From Ceraceosorus guamensis (lineage: Eukaryota > Basidiomycota > Exobasidiomycetes > Ceraceosorales > Ceraceosoraceae), in the NCBI RefSeq assembly GCF_003144195.1, contig NW_020290006.1:186001-250000 (forward strand): a stretch of DNA of 64,000 nucleotides. The letters run 5' to 3'. Position 1 is the stretch's first letter, and the number at the start of each line of letters is the position of its first letter. The notes under the pieces are model-generated. The model saw only the letters and a program-made list of their open reading frames with translations, had not been told where the DNA came from and made no database searches. Positions 1 to 12,508 of this stretch are shown here, in pieces. The position numbers and the translations under genes were made by a program.

Positions 1-666
1 TATCACGGCCCTGTGCAGAGCGTAACGTCACAATCTTGATGCCGACCTATAGCTTGAGTGAGGGGGCAATCACGAACCAGTAGATCATGGATCAGAATGA
101 GGCGAGCACACATGCACCATCTGAGCGCGCTTTGATGCTGCGCCCACCTGCAGCGCAGCAAAACTTGATCGTCCGCGCGCGGGCGCGGGCACGGGACGTG
201 CCCCGCCATCGCGTGCTGCTATAGGTTAAGGATGTCACGATGATTCAAGATTCACATTGTGTGCATGTAGAGAGGGAGACCTATGTAGCTATGCCCGTGT
301 ATAGCTGCCAACCAACAAGCAGCTAGAAGACTCGTGACCGTGTGAAGAAGCGATGTGTCCACATCTTGCTACTTCAACATCCTTGACACTCTTCACTCGA
401 CTCGGTGCACCGGCCGCTGATCCCCCATCCACCTCCTACAGCATTCACAATCACAAAGGCAAGGACTGCATCAAGATTATCGGGCATCTCTGAAGGAGGA
501 AGAGCTGGCGGCCAAATTATCTGTTTTCTGGGCACTGCCTTATTCTCTTTTGGCTTAGCGAGGCTACCTAACGCAACTTTCACAAGCTCTGGGAAGCGTA
601 GACTCCGGAAAAGGTCCGCATACAAGGCATCTGCCGGTGTATTGACTGGACCAAGCTGCGCTCGCC
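1..666. other. upstream region, no gene recognised
   Basis: I see no conserved gene here. Open frames exist on both strands but encode low-complexity or unpatterned protein with no family motif. The last part must contain the promoter and 5' leader of the permease that starts at 667. No clear TATA box stands out. Confidence 0.5.
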
Positions 667-3330
667 ATGTCAAGCGATCCAGTCGCTTCCGCCATAGCTG
701 AGCAGTCCATCCCTCACGAAGCCTCCGCCACACGTTCTGAACCCATATCTCATCACGCAGCAGCCGAAGAGGTCAAGCGCGCTGCAGCCACCGAAGGCAG
801 CGATGTTGGTGATGACGACGATGATGATGAAGAAGACGGGCCGGTGATATTCGACGAAGAAGATACTTTACCAGGTTTCGCCAGCCGAGAGGCTTTGGCT
901 GGACCTAGCAAAGCATCCTCTGGTATCCCTGCCAGTCCTGCTGGCACTTCTTACAGCCACACAGGCAGCGTGCTAGGCACGCTCGCATCAGCCAGGGTGT
1001 CCCGAGCCAGTCTCGAATCCGTAGGCTTCAACTACTCTCAGCATCTCCTGCCCTTGTCTCTGTCGGGCAGCGGCGAGGATGATTCGTACGACTACGATTA
1101 CGAAGAGGAAGAGGAAGAAGATGAAAGACTAGGACTTGCTGATAGGCCGGGCAATGCCGGCGGCGATGAAGAGTCTTGGGCAGCACGCGGCAACCGCAGG
1201 AGGGGCAGCAGGGAGTACGGAGAGAGGGAAGGCGTCAGGATACTACCTGCTCCCGGGCGGAGGAGGAGGCGAAGAATGGCAGCTGGCGCCCCTGGCAGTC
1301 CTATCAGGCCCGATCAGAGGCGCATGGGCCTCGTTGATGGTGAGTCCAGCTGTCGCTCTACGCGTCACCTTGAGACGTGCCCGGAAAGGCCCCGAGCAGA
1401 CTGACGCCCCTGTACGACTTGGGCTATTCGTGGCATCTTCCCCAGGCATTGCTCTCACTGTCGGCTTGCAAATCGGGTCAGGCATCTTTAGTTCTCCTGG
1501 CGTAATCACGCTCAACACTGGCAGCATAGGGGCAAGTTTGGTAGTGTGGCTTGTCAGTGGCGTGCTAGCATGGACCGGAGCCTCGTCATTCGCCGAGCTA
1601 GGGGCAGCCATTCCCCTCAACGGCGGCGCGCAGGCCTATCTGAATTATTCTTTTGGACCTCTTTCGGCATATCTATTCGCCTGGACTTCCATCGTTGCTC
1701 TCAAATCCGGGTCTGGAGCCATCATAGCTACGATCTTTGGCGAATACGTGGCTCGCGTACTCTTCCACACGACGTCGTCTGCTGCTGGCGACCCACACGA
1801 GCAAGGCTTGGATGGTATCCCTGGTTGGAGCATCAAACTTTCTGCTTGCATCGTTGTGGTGCTTATCAGTGGCCTACAGGCTCTGAGCAGCAAGTTGGGA
1901 ACGCGTGCGCAGGTAGCAACGACCGCCGTCAAGCTGGCCGCTCTAGTCGCTGTGCCCATTCTGGCCATAGTACAAGCGAGCCGAGGTAAGACACCGGAGC
2001 CTTCAAGACAAGCTATGAGGAGCTTCTCTGCGCTCTTCGAAGGCAGCTCCACTAGTCCTAGCAACTACGCGCTTGCCCTGTACTCTGGGCTATGGGCTTT
2101 TGACGGATGGGATCAAAGCACCATCATCGCGGGAGAGATCAAAGTGAGCACGATCAGTCGCACGCGAGAAGGTCTCCCTGGAAGTGATGCTCAGCTGACG
2201 TCGCATGCACCCTCAGAATGTCACCCGGAATCTGCCACGCGTCATTCACTCGAGCTTGGGTATAGTGCTGGCCATCTTCATGAGTGAGTGTCGTTGCGCG
2301 TGGTGTGCCTCGGGCGTTTTCAACAAACTCAATTACCTCGGCACTTCACCGCAGCCACGGTCTTATCCTACTTCCTTGTGCTTCCTCCGGCTCTTGTGAA
2401 GCAAACAAACACTGTAGCACTAGATTTTGGCTCAGCCATCTTCGGAACAGCAGGCGGAGTGGTTTTCGCCTGCTTGGTTGCTTTTTCCTGTCTTGGCGCG
2501 CTCAATGGACAATTCTACACATCTGGTCGATTCGTCTTCACTGCTGGAAAGGAAGGATACTTGCCAAAGGTTTTTGGAAGGATCAACACGAGGACCAGAA
2601 CGCCGATCTGGGCCATTGTGCTCCAAGCCAGCCTCGTCCTCCTCTTCATCCTGTTTGGTAGCGGATTTGCATCGCTCGTCAATTTCTACGGGTAGGTTCA
2701 CCAGTCATCGCTAGCACGCTTTATCTTGACCCGCTTGCTGAAGCGCAACACACCCGCAGTGTATGCTCGTGGTCTGGCTATTTCTTCACTGTGCTGGGTC
2801 TTCTTGTGCTGAGGATCAAGGAGCCAAATTTGGAGAGGCCTTATCGAGTAAGTCCTTGCGGAGCGGGTTTGCCTAGTTTTGGCCCTCTTGTCTGAATCGC
2901 GTCGATTTCTTCCTCGCATTCTCAAGACGTGGCTCGTCACGCCAATCATTTTCTCTGCAGTTGCCCTTTTCTTGCTCATCATGCCCATCTTCTCCTCCCC
3001 GCTGGAAGGTGAGCAACGATCGGCCAAGACCGGCTGGCTCTCTGTGGCCGCAGCTGACGTGCATCCCTTCTCTCTGCAGCTATCGCCGCTTTTGGGTTCA
3101 TCCTGGCAGGTGTGCCCATGTACTACCTCACGCAAAAACGAGTGCTGTCAGGCCTCTTCTCCAGGCAGGCGGAGAGGGATACTAGCGCATCACTGGCTTC
3201 TGCTCAGCAAGACCGCTCTTCCGTCGACGAGTATCGAGCGTCCAAGGAAGACAGGACATCAGCAGACGACGACGATGAAGAAGCCATGGAAATGCTTCCA
3301 CGCGACTCGCGCCATGATCCGGAGCGGTGA
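667..3330 (+). CDS. LAT-family amino acid permease (methionine permease-like)
   Basis: Plasma-membrane amino acid transporter of the APC superfamily, closest in pattern to the fungal methionine permeases Mup1/Mup3. Exons rebuilt as 667-1339, 1446-2143, 2217-2283, 2355-2691, 2760-2847, 2927-3008 and 3080-3330, giving about 731 residues with every splice phase in register. The first splice joins VD to GIALTVGLQIGSGIFSSPG, the hallmark of TM1 in this family. The second exon carries DGWDQSTIIAGEIK, the usual TM6 region, and later exons hold the remaining hydrophobic helices up to the KEPNLERPYR cytoplasmic segment. The first 220 or so residues are unusual: a hydrophilic, Asp/Glu-rich, low-complexity cytoplasmic extension. 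The tail after TM12 is also acidic. Substrate is inferred; leucine or other large neutral amino acids remain possible. It converges with the ferric reductase, only about 250 bases apart. Confidence 0.88.
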
Positions 3331-3580
3331 CTGCCCGGGGAAGGGGGGGTGGGGGGCGTGCGAAAGTGCCTCGCAGGGCTGCAAATATCTGGCTTGAGTC
3401 CTGTCATGTGGGCGGTGCTATCTGCTAAGAGCATTGCAGCTCTACGACGATCCTCACGCGTGATGCATTGCCAAAATTGTCCATTGCATTCCAAAGCAGG
3501 GTGATGTAGAGCGAAAGATGAAAGTTACAAATGCAATCGGATACGGCGAGGGACAACGAGAGCAGACGGAGCGACCGGCA

Positions 3581-6500
3581 TCATGAGCCGCCCCACTCGT
3601 AGCTCTCGGTGACAAGATCGATGTAGGGTGCTGTCCCGCCTCGAATGCCACTCGGATCGATCTGCCTCGACACGATGGAGCGCAGAAGACTAGAAAGACT
3701 TCCAGGTCCGCAGCTGGTCACCAAAAGGCTCTGGACGCTTCGTGATTGACTTCCGTAGCCCGTGCCTCGCGCTGAGACGAGTTTCTCGGACTCCTCGCGG
3801 ACAATCGCATCTAGGCGAGGGTGACCTGGTCGCGCTAATTCGGCTACCGCCCTCATGTCAGCGTCCTCGAGAGGGTCCAGGTCGATCGGCGCGTCGAAGC
3901 TAGCAGTGCCGGGCGGCACCATGCCGTGCTCCAAATCCACACCTGCGCCACCGGCAGGGCCCTGCGCAGTGGCGATGAGATTTGTGGTGCTCGCCATGGG
4001 CGTGACCAGCATGCTGCTTCGATAAGAGCTCAGGCCAGGTCGACTTTGAGGGAAGAGATTGGGGGATGGAGGTGCTGAAGGCGTGAGTGCGCCAGATGGA
4101 GTGAGCGTGCCGGGCGTAAGCTTTCCGTCGCCACTCGTCATATACGAGGGTCCATGCGGTAGGAGGTGATGACTGCTTGGAGTCGATTCGGGTTGGCGCC
4201 GTTCCTGAACTGCGGGCTTCGAATCTTCAGTCTCGCTGTCCTGGCCATACAGCGCTCTTTGGCTATTTTCAGTGATATCAGCAGCCCAGACGTCGGGACT
4301 CTGCTTGGCTTTTCGTCCAGCTTTGCGCACAGACTGCTTCCTGGTATTGGCTCGTCGCAACTTGCCTTCCTTGTGCAGACGCTCGTTGAGCCGAACCTCT
4401 GTAGCAGAGGGCGCGCTGAAATCCTCGCCGTCAAATTGCGTCAAGTCGTAGGCAGACACGTCGTACTCCTCCCCTTGACCTGCAGAGGCTTCGGTGAATC
4501 GATTGTATCCAGGAGCATCTGGCATGCCATCACCATAAGCCGAAGCGCTTCCGTTATTCATCCGATGACGGACGTCCGACTGTGTACCGTAAGCACTGCC
4601 GTCACCGAGGATGCCAGCAGTCGGACCTCTTGCTGCGGGTCGCCTGGTGGAGGGCGTCTCGAGGTTGTTAAGATGGGTGACGTAGAGGTCGATGCGCAAA
4701 TAAGCTGGATCCACAAGCTCGATGCACCTTCTGAGCGCGGAGGCAATCCACTGCAGATGACTGAACTCGCGTAGCATCCACACGAAGCGTACTCTAGTCA
4801 GTGGCATGCTATCCTTGGAAGTTCCAGCGCTCGCCATTCTGGCGCAGAGATGCTCCAGAACGGACATGCCGAACGAGACGCCGCTGCCTCCGCAGATGAT
4901 GAGCACAGTGCCATTTTCCTCCCAGTTGACTCTAGCAGAAGAGCCGTAGGGACCATCTACGAGCGCGCGGATGTGTACTCCAGCGGTCGCTTTGTGAGCG
5001 GCAGCACCGGCCTCGATGAGCTGCGCTTCTCTCTGCGCGCAAACGTGATCCCACAAGTGTCGTGTGAAGCCGTGCCGCGCTCGTAACAGCAGCACGATTG
5101 TCCGCTCTTCGCCAGGCGCGTGAGTTAGACCAGCGCCTGCACCTGCGTCATACGCTGAAGCAATGGTGAAAGGATGACTTTCCCACCATCGCACACCCGG
5201 CACATTAAGATTGACGTATTGTCCCGGCCTCCACCACATTCTGTTCGGTGTTCGCAAGGTCATTCGGACAGTCTTTCCTGGCAGCAGCTGAGCAAAAGCG
5301 AAGCCTGGCTTGATCACTGCAGCTACGTCAGCGGCGATCGCTGGCCTTGCTGATCGCTTCAAGAGTGGACGTGATGCGGGGTTTGGGTGAGTGGCCTGCG
5401 CAGCGGCGCCGCGAGAGTCGTGAGAGAAGTGCGAGTGGGAAGCTTGCATTGGAGTCGCGCTCCACTGCGCGGCAGGACCTTGCCTTGCGTTCGCGACGTT
5501 CTCGACGTTCGCAGGCGGGTCTATCCCTTCCTGCTTGTACATGTCAGCACTGCTCAGAGGACGTGCGTTGCGTGGTGCGAACGGAGGGCGATAGTGCTGG
5601 TTGACGAGGTGACCATCCGACAGTTGCACCCCTCGTTCTTTCGGCGTCACGTCCCCTTGCAGCGTCTGACGGCGTGAGGCGTCAGTGTCAGCATCGGAGT
5701 AGTCATCAACGACGTCTGACACTGGGTCGTACTGCGCGCTGTCAGGCGTCTGACGCTTGAGCTGAGTTGGAAGATACTCCGTGATTACGCCCCGACTGCC
5801 GCGATTGGTTTCATTCCAATGCCCATGCCCATATCCAGAAGCCTCGCTACTCGAGCTGCCATTGCGGTCACCGATTGGCTTTCCTGGTGCCTCGCTACCC
5901 ACGAAAGTCGAAACGGTGGCTGCTGAGAACCGACGACGGGGATCGATGCCGGCAGACCCGTTGTGGCGAACTCGATGTCCATGCCCATCAGTAGTAGAGC
6001 CCTCCGACCTCGGGGCAATCGATCGGGAGTACGAATCGATTTTGTTGGCGGACGAGTCAGACTCATAACCCCAAAGGCTACCCAGCGAGCTGAACTGTTG
6101 GCGCTGTGTAGCCGGCTGGCCGCCAATATGCCAGCTCTTCTCCTCGTGTGGTTTATCGCCAGTGGGGAAGGGCGATTGCGGCCACCCAGCGGAAGTAGGC
6201 GTCGTCGGCATGCGGTCCGCTTGCAGAGGCCTCGGCTTTCTGCCACTGAAGCCCAGCCCATTTGTCCAAGCGGTCTTCAAGGCTCTATATGCGCGCTCCG
6301 CCAGCCACCAGGCCAGCGCTGCCCACATCCAAGCCCCAAGTGGAGGGTGATGAAGAGCTGCAGCGATCATCGTGCCAGCTGCGCATACAATATGGCACAC
6401 GTAGAAAACTTCGTAATAGTCTCGACGCAGGGGCCCCAGACTCAACAAGGTGAGTAGAGTCAAGAAGCCAAATGACTAAATGTGTACGAGAAGACAAGGG

Positions 6501-7612
6501 CTTCGCTGTCAATATCTATCTCTTGCTACGCCCGGTACACGCATCATGCTCACCACAAAGCCCCATCTGAAACGATTCCATAGAAAGACGAACGCCCACA
6601 TATCTCCACCAAAAGCGTAGTCGAGCTTCAGCTGTACACTCCAAGTAGCTACGTGCACAGCAGCGAAGAGCCAGACAATTCTTCCACCCCACTTGTGTAC
6701 GAACGAGAGCCTGTCGAAGGAAAGCCCGCCCAGCAAGCGAGTGCTGAAGATAGCGAAAGGCTGAGCTTTTAGAGCGACGACGACAATGAGTGGCGTAAGG
6801 GCATTTGTCATGATGCCAGTCCGACCACCCGCTGTCCACCAAGTCCGATATGGTAGTGTGACTGTGGCGGGGGCAGTTCCGATGTTCTGAAAGGAACCAA
6901 TGCCCCAAGAGAGATGTCGGCGGTATGGCCCTTGTGATGCTTCTGGGATCCCATCGAGAGCACCCTTACTTCGGGCGAAAAGTGGCGTTCCCGGATCTGT
7001 GATGTTAGGGAAAGAGGCGGACATGTCGAATATGCCAGCCGTTGGTCTGATGTAGTCGGCGCCAATGATGGTCAGAAGAATAGGGATGAGGAGCAAAGCA
7101 CACAGGAAGAGGCATCTCGCAACAGAGGGCAAGATGATCATCCTTCTTCTGGAGGGTGGCCGCATCTGTTGGCTAGGCTCCGGAGCTGGCCACCCTAGCA
7201 TTCGAGCGGCTGCATTCTGCGTAACTTTCTCCGCCACAGGCCGGGGCCTCGACGACGCCTCCTTCTCGCCAATCTTGATGACTCGATTCCTCACGCCGAC
7301 CTTTTGCCATAATGCTGCCAAGTATGGGGTGCGTTTGCTTAGGTGCAAGTGATGCAGTGCTGCTCCGAAGATGGCGAAAGCAGCAATGATGAACCACAGC
7401 AGGTACATGTATCTCCATGATGGCTTGGAGAGCATGTGGGCATTGAAGTAGCTGGCCAGATACACGCGCTTGTTGTCATCGGGGGAGAAGCAGCCGCCAG
7501 AGCAGCTTGCACGCCTCAACATCTCCCCCATCTTCGATAAGCTCATAGAGCTGCGTGTGGGATTCGTAGTTGTGAACAACACCAAGCCCTCCCGCGCCAC
7601 CCTCCACGTCAA
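3581..7612 (-). CDS. ferric reductase-like transmembrane protein (FRE/NOX superfamily)
   Basis: Membrane flavocytochrome expected to pass electrons from NADPH through FAD and two haems to extracellular Fe(III) or Cu(II). Exons 7612-6554 and 6475-3581, one 78-base phase-0 intron, about 1317 residues. The haem-bearing helices show paired histidines: FVHKWGGRIVWLFAAVH in exon 1 and EVFYVCHIVCAAGTMIAAALH just after the intron. HPFTIAS is the FAD-phosphate motif, GPYG and ICGGSGVSFG are NADP-binding motifs. Two long disordered insertions are unusual: about 250 residues between the last helix and the FAD domain, and a similar Ser/Pro/Thr-rich stretch inside the NADP half, before a conserved-looking end (YIDLVTESYEWGGS). 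The start is uncertain. Another frame just upstream (7642-7523) reads like conserved protein and could splice in; see findings. A role in iron uptake is inferred from family, since no multicopper oxidase or permease is adjacent. Confidence 0.85.
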
Positions 7613-10600
7613 TGCCGCCGTCGAGAAATCTCTTCCAGTAGGCTTATCGTGTTATTCGAGGGCGATGGGATGGTGCTGAGACGATGTTAGCAAGCGCGGA
7701 CCAGCCGTATTGGGTAGAAGGACGCAAAGAGTGAGGGAATCTGCGATTACGAAGGCAAGCACCGAGCCGGGGGAGGATGAAGATCGAAGTTCCAAAGAGT
7801 CGCAAGAGTGTACGAGGTTGCCAGGATCGAATCAGCAGTCGATGTTGAAGCGAGCTGGAAATGCTCGTGTGATGCATCAACGCCTGGATGAGGGAAGCGA
7901 TCGTTGACGGAACGCTGAATCGTGAACTATACCCCGACGCCGAGCCGTGAGTGCGGCAGTCTGATGAGTGTACGATGCTTCCCAGCAGACAGCGATGCGT
8001 TGCGTTGCAAATCTTGAGGCGCAGGAATACCGCGTGCTGCACTCAGCCACGGCGTGGCCTGCAGCTGCAGACAGGAGCGCTCGCTTTGGCAGGGCTTGTG
8101 CCCATGCAGAGACTTGCACTCTGACGACCGATGCAAGCCAAGTCGCATCTCTCCACACTCATCAGACTGCTGTGTACACTGCGGTAGGTACGAATCTTCG
8201 GCAAATCGTGAATGCGGCATGAAGGCACACCAAGATCTTTGCTGAATTTGCTGAAATTAAGACACTATATAAGCGGCTCAATCACGAATTGCTGCTTGCG
8301 TATATACGCTGACCCTTGCCTGCTGAGTATAGTAGTGGTGCTGCCTCTGATTATGTAGCTCGGAGCAGCACTGCCGGGTGCGGTGTCTTTGCGCAGACAC
8401 CATAACGTGTATTCCTCGTCTCCGCACAGCAATTCAGCCACAATGTGAAACAGCAAGCACACGAGATGCGCGCGCGCGGTGCACCGCGATGTTCAGTCGA
8501 CGCATCGCGTATGGGTAGTCGTGAGTACGTATAACTCGATCGATGATCAGTAACGAGTATAGCCGATCAGAGTATTTGGCCACATCAACCCATGAGCAAA
8601 GCACGCGGCTGCAGCGTCAGTAACAGATCCGTCAAGATGTGCTGCCAGAGCAACGGCGCGCTTGCTGCATATGCTGTGCTGAATTTGCCGAAGTGGCCCG
8701 GCCGATCCACCAGGCGCAGCAAATTGATACGTTGCACCCATGCACCCTTAATTTGCAGCTGTGTGTATATGCCTCGATGCTACATCATCCTTACCACGTA
8801 CGCGCACGCCCGATCGGGCGCGACCAGTCAGCCTAGCCATGCTGTCTGTGTGTGCCGGGTTTGTCGTGGACTTTGTTGTATGGCGTGCGACAGCGCGTAA
8901 TAATCTTTCACAACAATCGCGAACACATTTGCGATTCGCGGCCATCGGTGCCATTCAAATTGTCGCTTAACAGTCACGAGTACCTTGCATACTTGACTCG
9001 ACTCGCGACGACTTGATCACTCTGGAGATGAAGCGGGCCGTGCTACCCACACGTGCCTCGCGGGCGATGATGAGCCTCTTTGGAGCCAATAATCTCTTTC
9101 GCGCCAATTAAGGTCAGCCTCATGCCAGACTTGTTGCTTGAGCCTCTTCATTCGCTCGCTGTGGAGTGTGGATGGAGACCCATCGATCGTGGATGCGTAT
9201 CTCCATCTGCGTGGATGCGCTCGAGCTACTGCAGCGACCCTCAACGACACTCAAAGACTTCACATTGTATTTGATTTGGGCGCAATCGCAGACGTCTTAC
9301 TCGAGACTCGGCTATACAGCACAACGAGTAGTTACGTGTATCTTCTCGCGCCTCATCCATCCACACATCGCAACGACCAAATCTTTGAAGTCAACCTTCA
9401 CGACCCGCGCGGAGTCGAGAGTTGCCGAACGCCAAGCCCGCTCCTGCGCTGCTGCTGCAGCAGACCGCGCACATATGCCGGCTGGACGGATGCGAAAACG
9501 CCGCGCGAGGTTTAGCTCGGACTTCTGCCCGGCCGGCGCCTTTCCACCACAGGCGCAGCAGAAGCGGCGAATGTGCGGTCGGCCGATCGAGCTCCGCAAG
9601 GTCAAGCGCGATTTGTATACAGTCGCGAGTCGTGCGGCCCGGTTGAGCGAGCGCTATGTATCCCGCGATGTAGGTACAGGGACAGCTAGGGGTCCCTGCG
9701 GAGCGATTCTGTCGACGCGCTGATGACAAGGCTTCGCTTCTCTTTCCGAACCGGAGCCACCTTCGGAGACGAGCAGCTTGTTGCGCACTCACGAGTCGTG
9801 ATTGCTCTATGGCCACCCAGCCACTTACTACTACTTCTTGCTTTGCTTAACGGTCGCTCCATGCCAGCAACAAGATGCACATTCAGTGACAAAATGGAAG
9901 ATCTGCAAGCAGGCTGTTCTGTGTGCCTGTGCGCGGATCGAGCTTCATGTCAATTTGCCAAGGAAATCACCAAACACGACTGTGGCTCGTGAATGGAAGA
10001 GTAACGGATCGCGGTCCGCCACGGGCATGGAGGGGGTATTGGGGGTGCGCAGATCCGTAGCATACATGAATGTGCTGCTGGTGAAGATTCCCCTCACGGT
10101 AGGTGATCGATTGCGAATACATTCAATGAATAATGAATAGACAGACCCATTCAGGACTATTCTAATTGATTTCTACCGGGTAGCGTGTCCCGGTGTCTTG
10201 AGAATCGACCAACATGGCCACCAGCGTCGTGCAACGATCGCAGATGACACATCATTGCGATCCCAAGCTCTTCGAGCGATGCTGAGACCCTGCTCCATTT
10301 TTGCCGTCTCTGTTCCTCTCGAGTTCTTCCCCGGTGAATATGCCCAATCGGCAACATCCCGAAGCTGAGTGGGAGATGAGACCTTCAAAGCTCTTTGAAT
10401 GGAAAGATGCGATCGTCGTCAGGATGATAGCAAAGAAAGGCTTGGCTAATGAAGGGCCCGCCGGAGTTTACAGGTGGTGCAAGCTAGTAGTAGGATCAGT
10501 CTCGTCCGTCGATCATGCTCTCAAGATTAGAGCAATAGACGCCATCGTGAGTCCGTGCGCCTAGGAGTGCCACGATAAAATCATACAGGCGATGGTGCGT

Positions 10601-11047
10601 CGAGCGTTACACTCAAGCTACACAACGCAATTCCGCTCCCGATATCGTACGGTCCAAAGGGCATAGCACATTCGAAATTTTGCATTCAATGAATTGTCCT
10701 CGCGGCATTTGTGTGCAGGAAAAGGACGAAAGACGAGCGTGTAATGCGCCAGCAAGAGCAGCTGCGCAATGACTATTCCTTAGAAGACAAGGTACATTGC
10801 GAGAAGAACAGATATGAAAGGCATGCGATCGGAGGACTTGGGATATTCGGAGGCGCGCTCCATGGTGCTGTGGGAAAGAAGAAGGAGAAATTCTAGTATT
10901 TACTTTGAAGACGGGCGCCGCAAGTGCGGTCCGCTCAAGAGGACCCTTTTTTTCGACGCCGAGGGCCTGCTCTCTGTCGTATCGAAGGCTTGGTGCTTGA
11001 GCTGCGCGCTTTTGCGTACTCTGATTAGAAGCACTGCTTCCGTCCGA
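7613..11047. other. long intergenic region, about 3.4 kb
   Basis: No recognisable conserved gene. A TATA-like box (TATATAAG) sits at about 8267, some 650 bases upstream of the ferric reductase start. Short TCACGA/CGACTC-type repeats recur near 8920-9020. Several open frames over 60 codons occur, but they overlap one another on both strands and have no family motif, as expected by chance in GC-rich DNA. A possible small gene near 10340 is listed separately. The right end is the 3' side of the chitin deacetylase. Confidence 0.5.
10340..10564 (+). CDS. possible small orphan open reading frame
   Basis: An ATG-started frame of 74 codons. I do not recognise the product. Its middle (RPSKLFEWKDAIVVRMIAKKG) looks more protein-like than neighbouring frames, and a consensus donor, GTGAGT, occurs near the end at 10547, so it may be one exon of a spliced gene. 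A second candidate exon in another frame, ending at 10896 with a Gly- and Lys-rich tail, could not be joined in phase. It may equally be chance. Confidence 0.18.
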   Translation: MPNRQHPEAEWEMRPSKLFEWKDAIVVRMIAKKGLANEGPAGVYRWCKLVVGSVSSVDHALKIRAIDAIVSPCA

Positions 11048-12508
11048 TCAGAGTAGGGTGGCTGCACCAAAGAGGACAGCGCCTACAATGGTCATGTGCG
11101 CCTTGGAAAGCTCCATGTTCAGGCCAGCTCCGCTACCACTACCGCTTCCCGAAGAGGTGTTCTCGTTGTTGCCGTTGGCTGCAGGGGCCGAGTCAGAAGT
11201 GTTGCGATTGGTCTCCACGTAAGAGTCTCCCAAAGGCTTCTTCAAGCAGGTGATGATGGGTACAATGTTCTGCTTGGGGCTCTGGCTCAATGCTTGAGGC
11301 AAGACGATCTCGGTGGCGAGCTTGACACTCTGCTCGTACAAGTCATGAGCGAGCACAATGTAGCCGTGGTCGAGGGTTGAAGCGTTTGCAATGATGCCAT
11401 CAAAGACGGAGACGACTTCACCAGCAGAGACGACACCACTGCCAATCTTCCAATCGTTGGTGTCGTAGTTTCCACCGTTGGCCGAGGTCCAGATGATGGG
11501 GGTCAAACCAACGGCCTTGGAAACGCCACGGACACGGTCGTCGATGTCACCGTAAGGAGGACGCATGGTGTTGGGAGTTACACCGGTAATGTCGTGAATG
11601 ATCTTTTTGGTCCAGAGAAGCTCGAGTGCAATGGCCTCGTTGGTTTGAGTGGTCAGAGAAGTGTGACTCCAGGTGTGGACGGAGAGTTGGTGGCCAGTCA
11701 TGTACTCGTAAGCAAGCATGTCAGGGCGGGAAAGGGCACGAGAACCGACCACGAAGAATGTAGTCTTCAAGTTGTTCTTCTCGAGGTAGTCCAACAGAAG
11801 AGGAGTGTAAGGCGAAGGTCCGTCATCGTAAGAAAGACCCCAAGTGTTCTTGTCTGGGCACTGGACAATGTCTGTGTCACGCGTGCAGCCTCCGCAAGTC
11901 CACCAGCAGTTGCCGCTTGCTCCGGCATTAGCCAAATTGGCCTCGTTTCCCGCCTCGCCGCAGCCAGCAGCTCCCTGGTTGAGAGGGACATCCTTGACGC
12001 CAGAGAGGTCGATGCCAGCCAGAAGCTCCTCGGAGCCTTGGAAGCTACGAGGAGGAGGAGCATCGAGAGGCGGATAGTTGGCGATCGTCGGGGCTATCGA
12101 TGCGGAAAATGAAGAAGATCTAGGGTCAGAACCGCGCTTCAAGATAGCGTTTAGCCACCGCGCCTACTCACCAGAGGGGAGGGGAGGTGCACCCGAGATG
12201 TAGGTGTTGGTGGCACCCGCCTGGAAGGTGGTCGGCAGCGGGTAGGTGGGCTCTGGCGAGCGAGTGCCCGGCGTCAGGGTGGCGACGATGCTCGAAATAC
12301 TAGCAGGGAGAGAGCCGGTGAAAGCGGGAGGGCTGGTCACGGCACCGCTGCCAGATCCGCTTCCAGCGGAAGCGGTTGCAGTTGCCGAACTACGGTGGCG
12401 ACGCGAGCTGCTGCTCTCAGCTTGGCGACGCTCTGGGCGCAAATCGGCAACCGCCACGGGAAGAGCCATGGCAGCTGCCGCAGCGACGAAAAGCGAGGTG
12501 CGGACCAT
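11048..12508 (-). CDS. chitin deacetylase, GPI-anchored type
   Basis: Secreted carbohydrate esterase family 4 enzyme that removes acetyl groups from chitin to give chitosan at the cell wall. Exons 12508-12172 and 12093-11048, about 460 residues. The donor at 12171 is phase 1, and the acceptor at 12093 is the one that keeps the frame. The start was placed at the Met of MVRTSLFVAAAAAMALPVAVA, a clear signal peptide, not the earlier in-frame Met at 12568. NodB motifs are present: LSYDDGPSPYT (motif 1, catalytic and metal Asp), HTWSHT (motif 2, metal His) and RPPYGDIDDRVR (motif 3). A Cys pair, CWWTCGGC, precedes the domain. The C-terminus is a Ser/Gly-rich spacer followed by a short hydrophobic tail, as in GPI-anchored Cda proteins. 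The N-terminal 100 residues are Ser/Ala-rich linker. Confidence 0.92.

Noticed and set aside
1340-1399. Use of the first AG (1399) as acceptor of permease intron 1
   Set aside because: It breaks the frame; the AG at 1445 restores the conserved VDGIALTVGLQIGSG segment.
9166-9723. 185-codon plus-strand frame in the 7.6-11 kb gap
   Set aside because: Overlapped by several frames of similar length on both strands; no conserved motif, start context or splice pattern.
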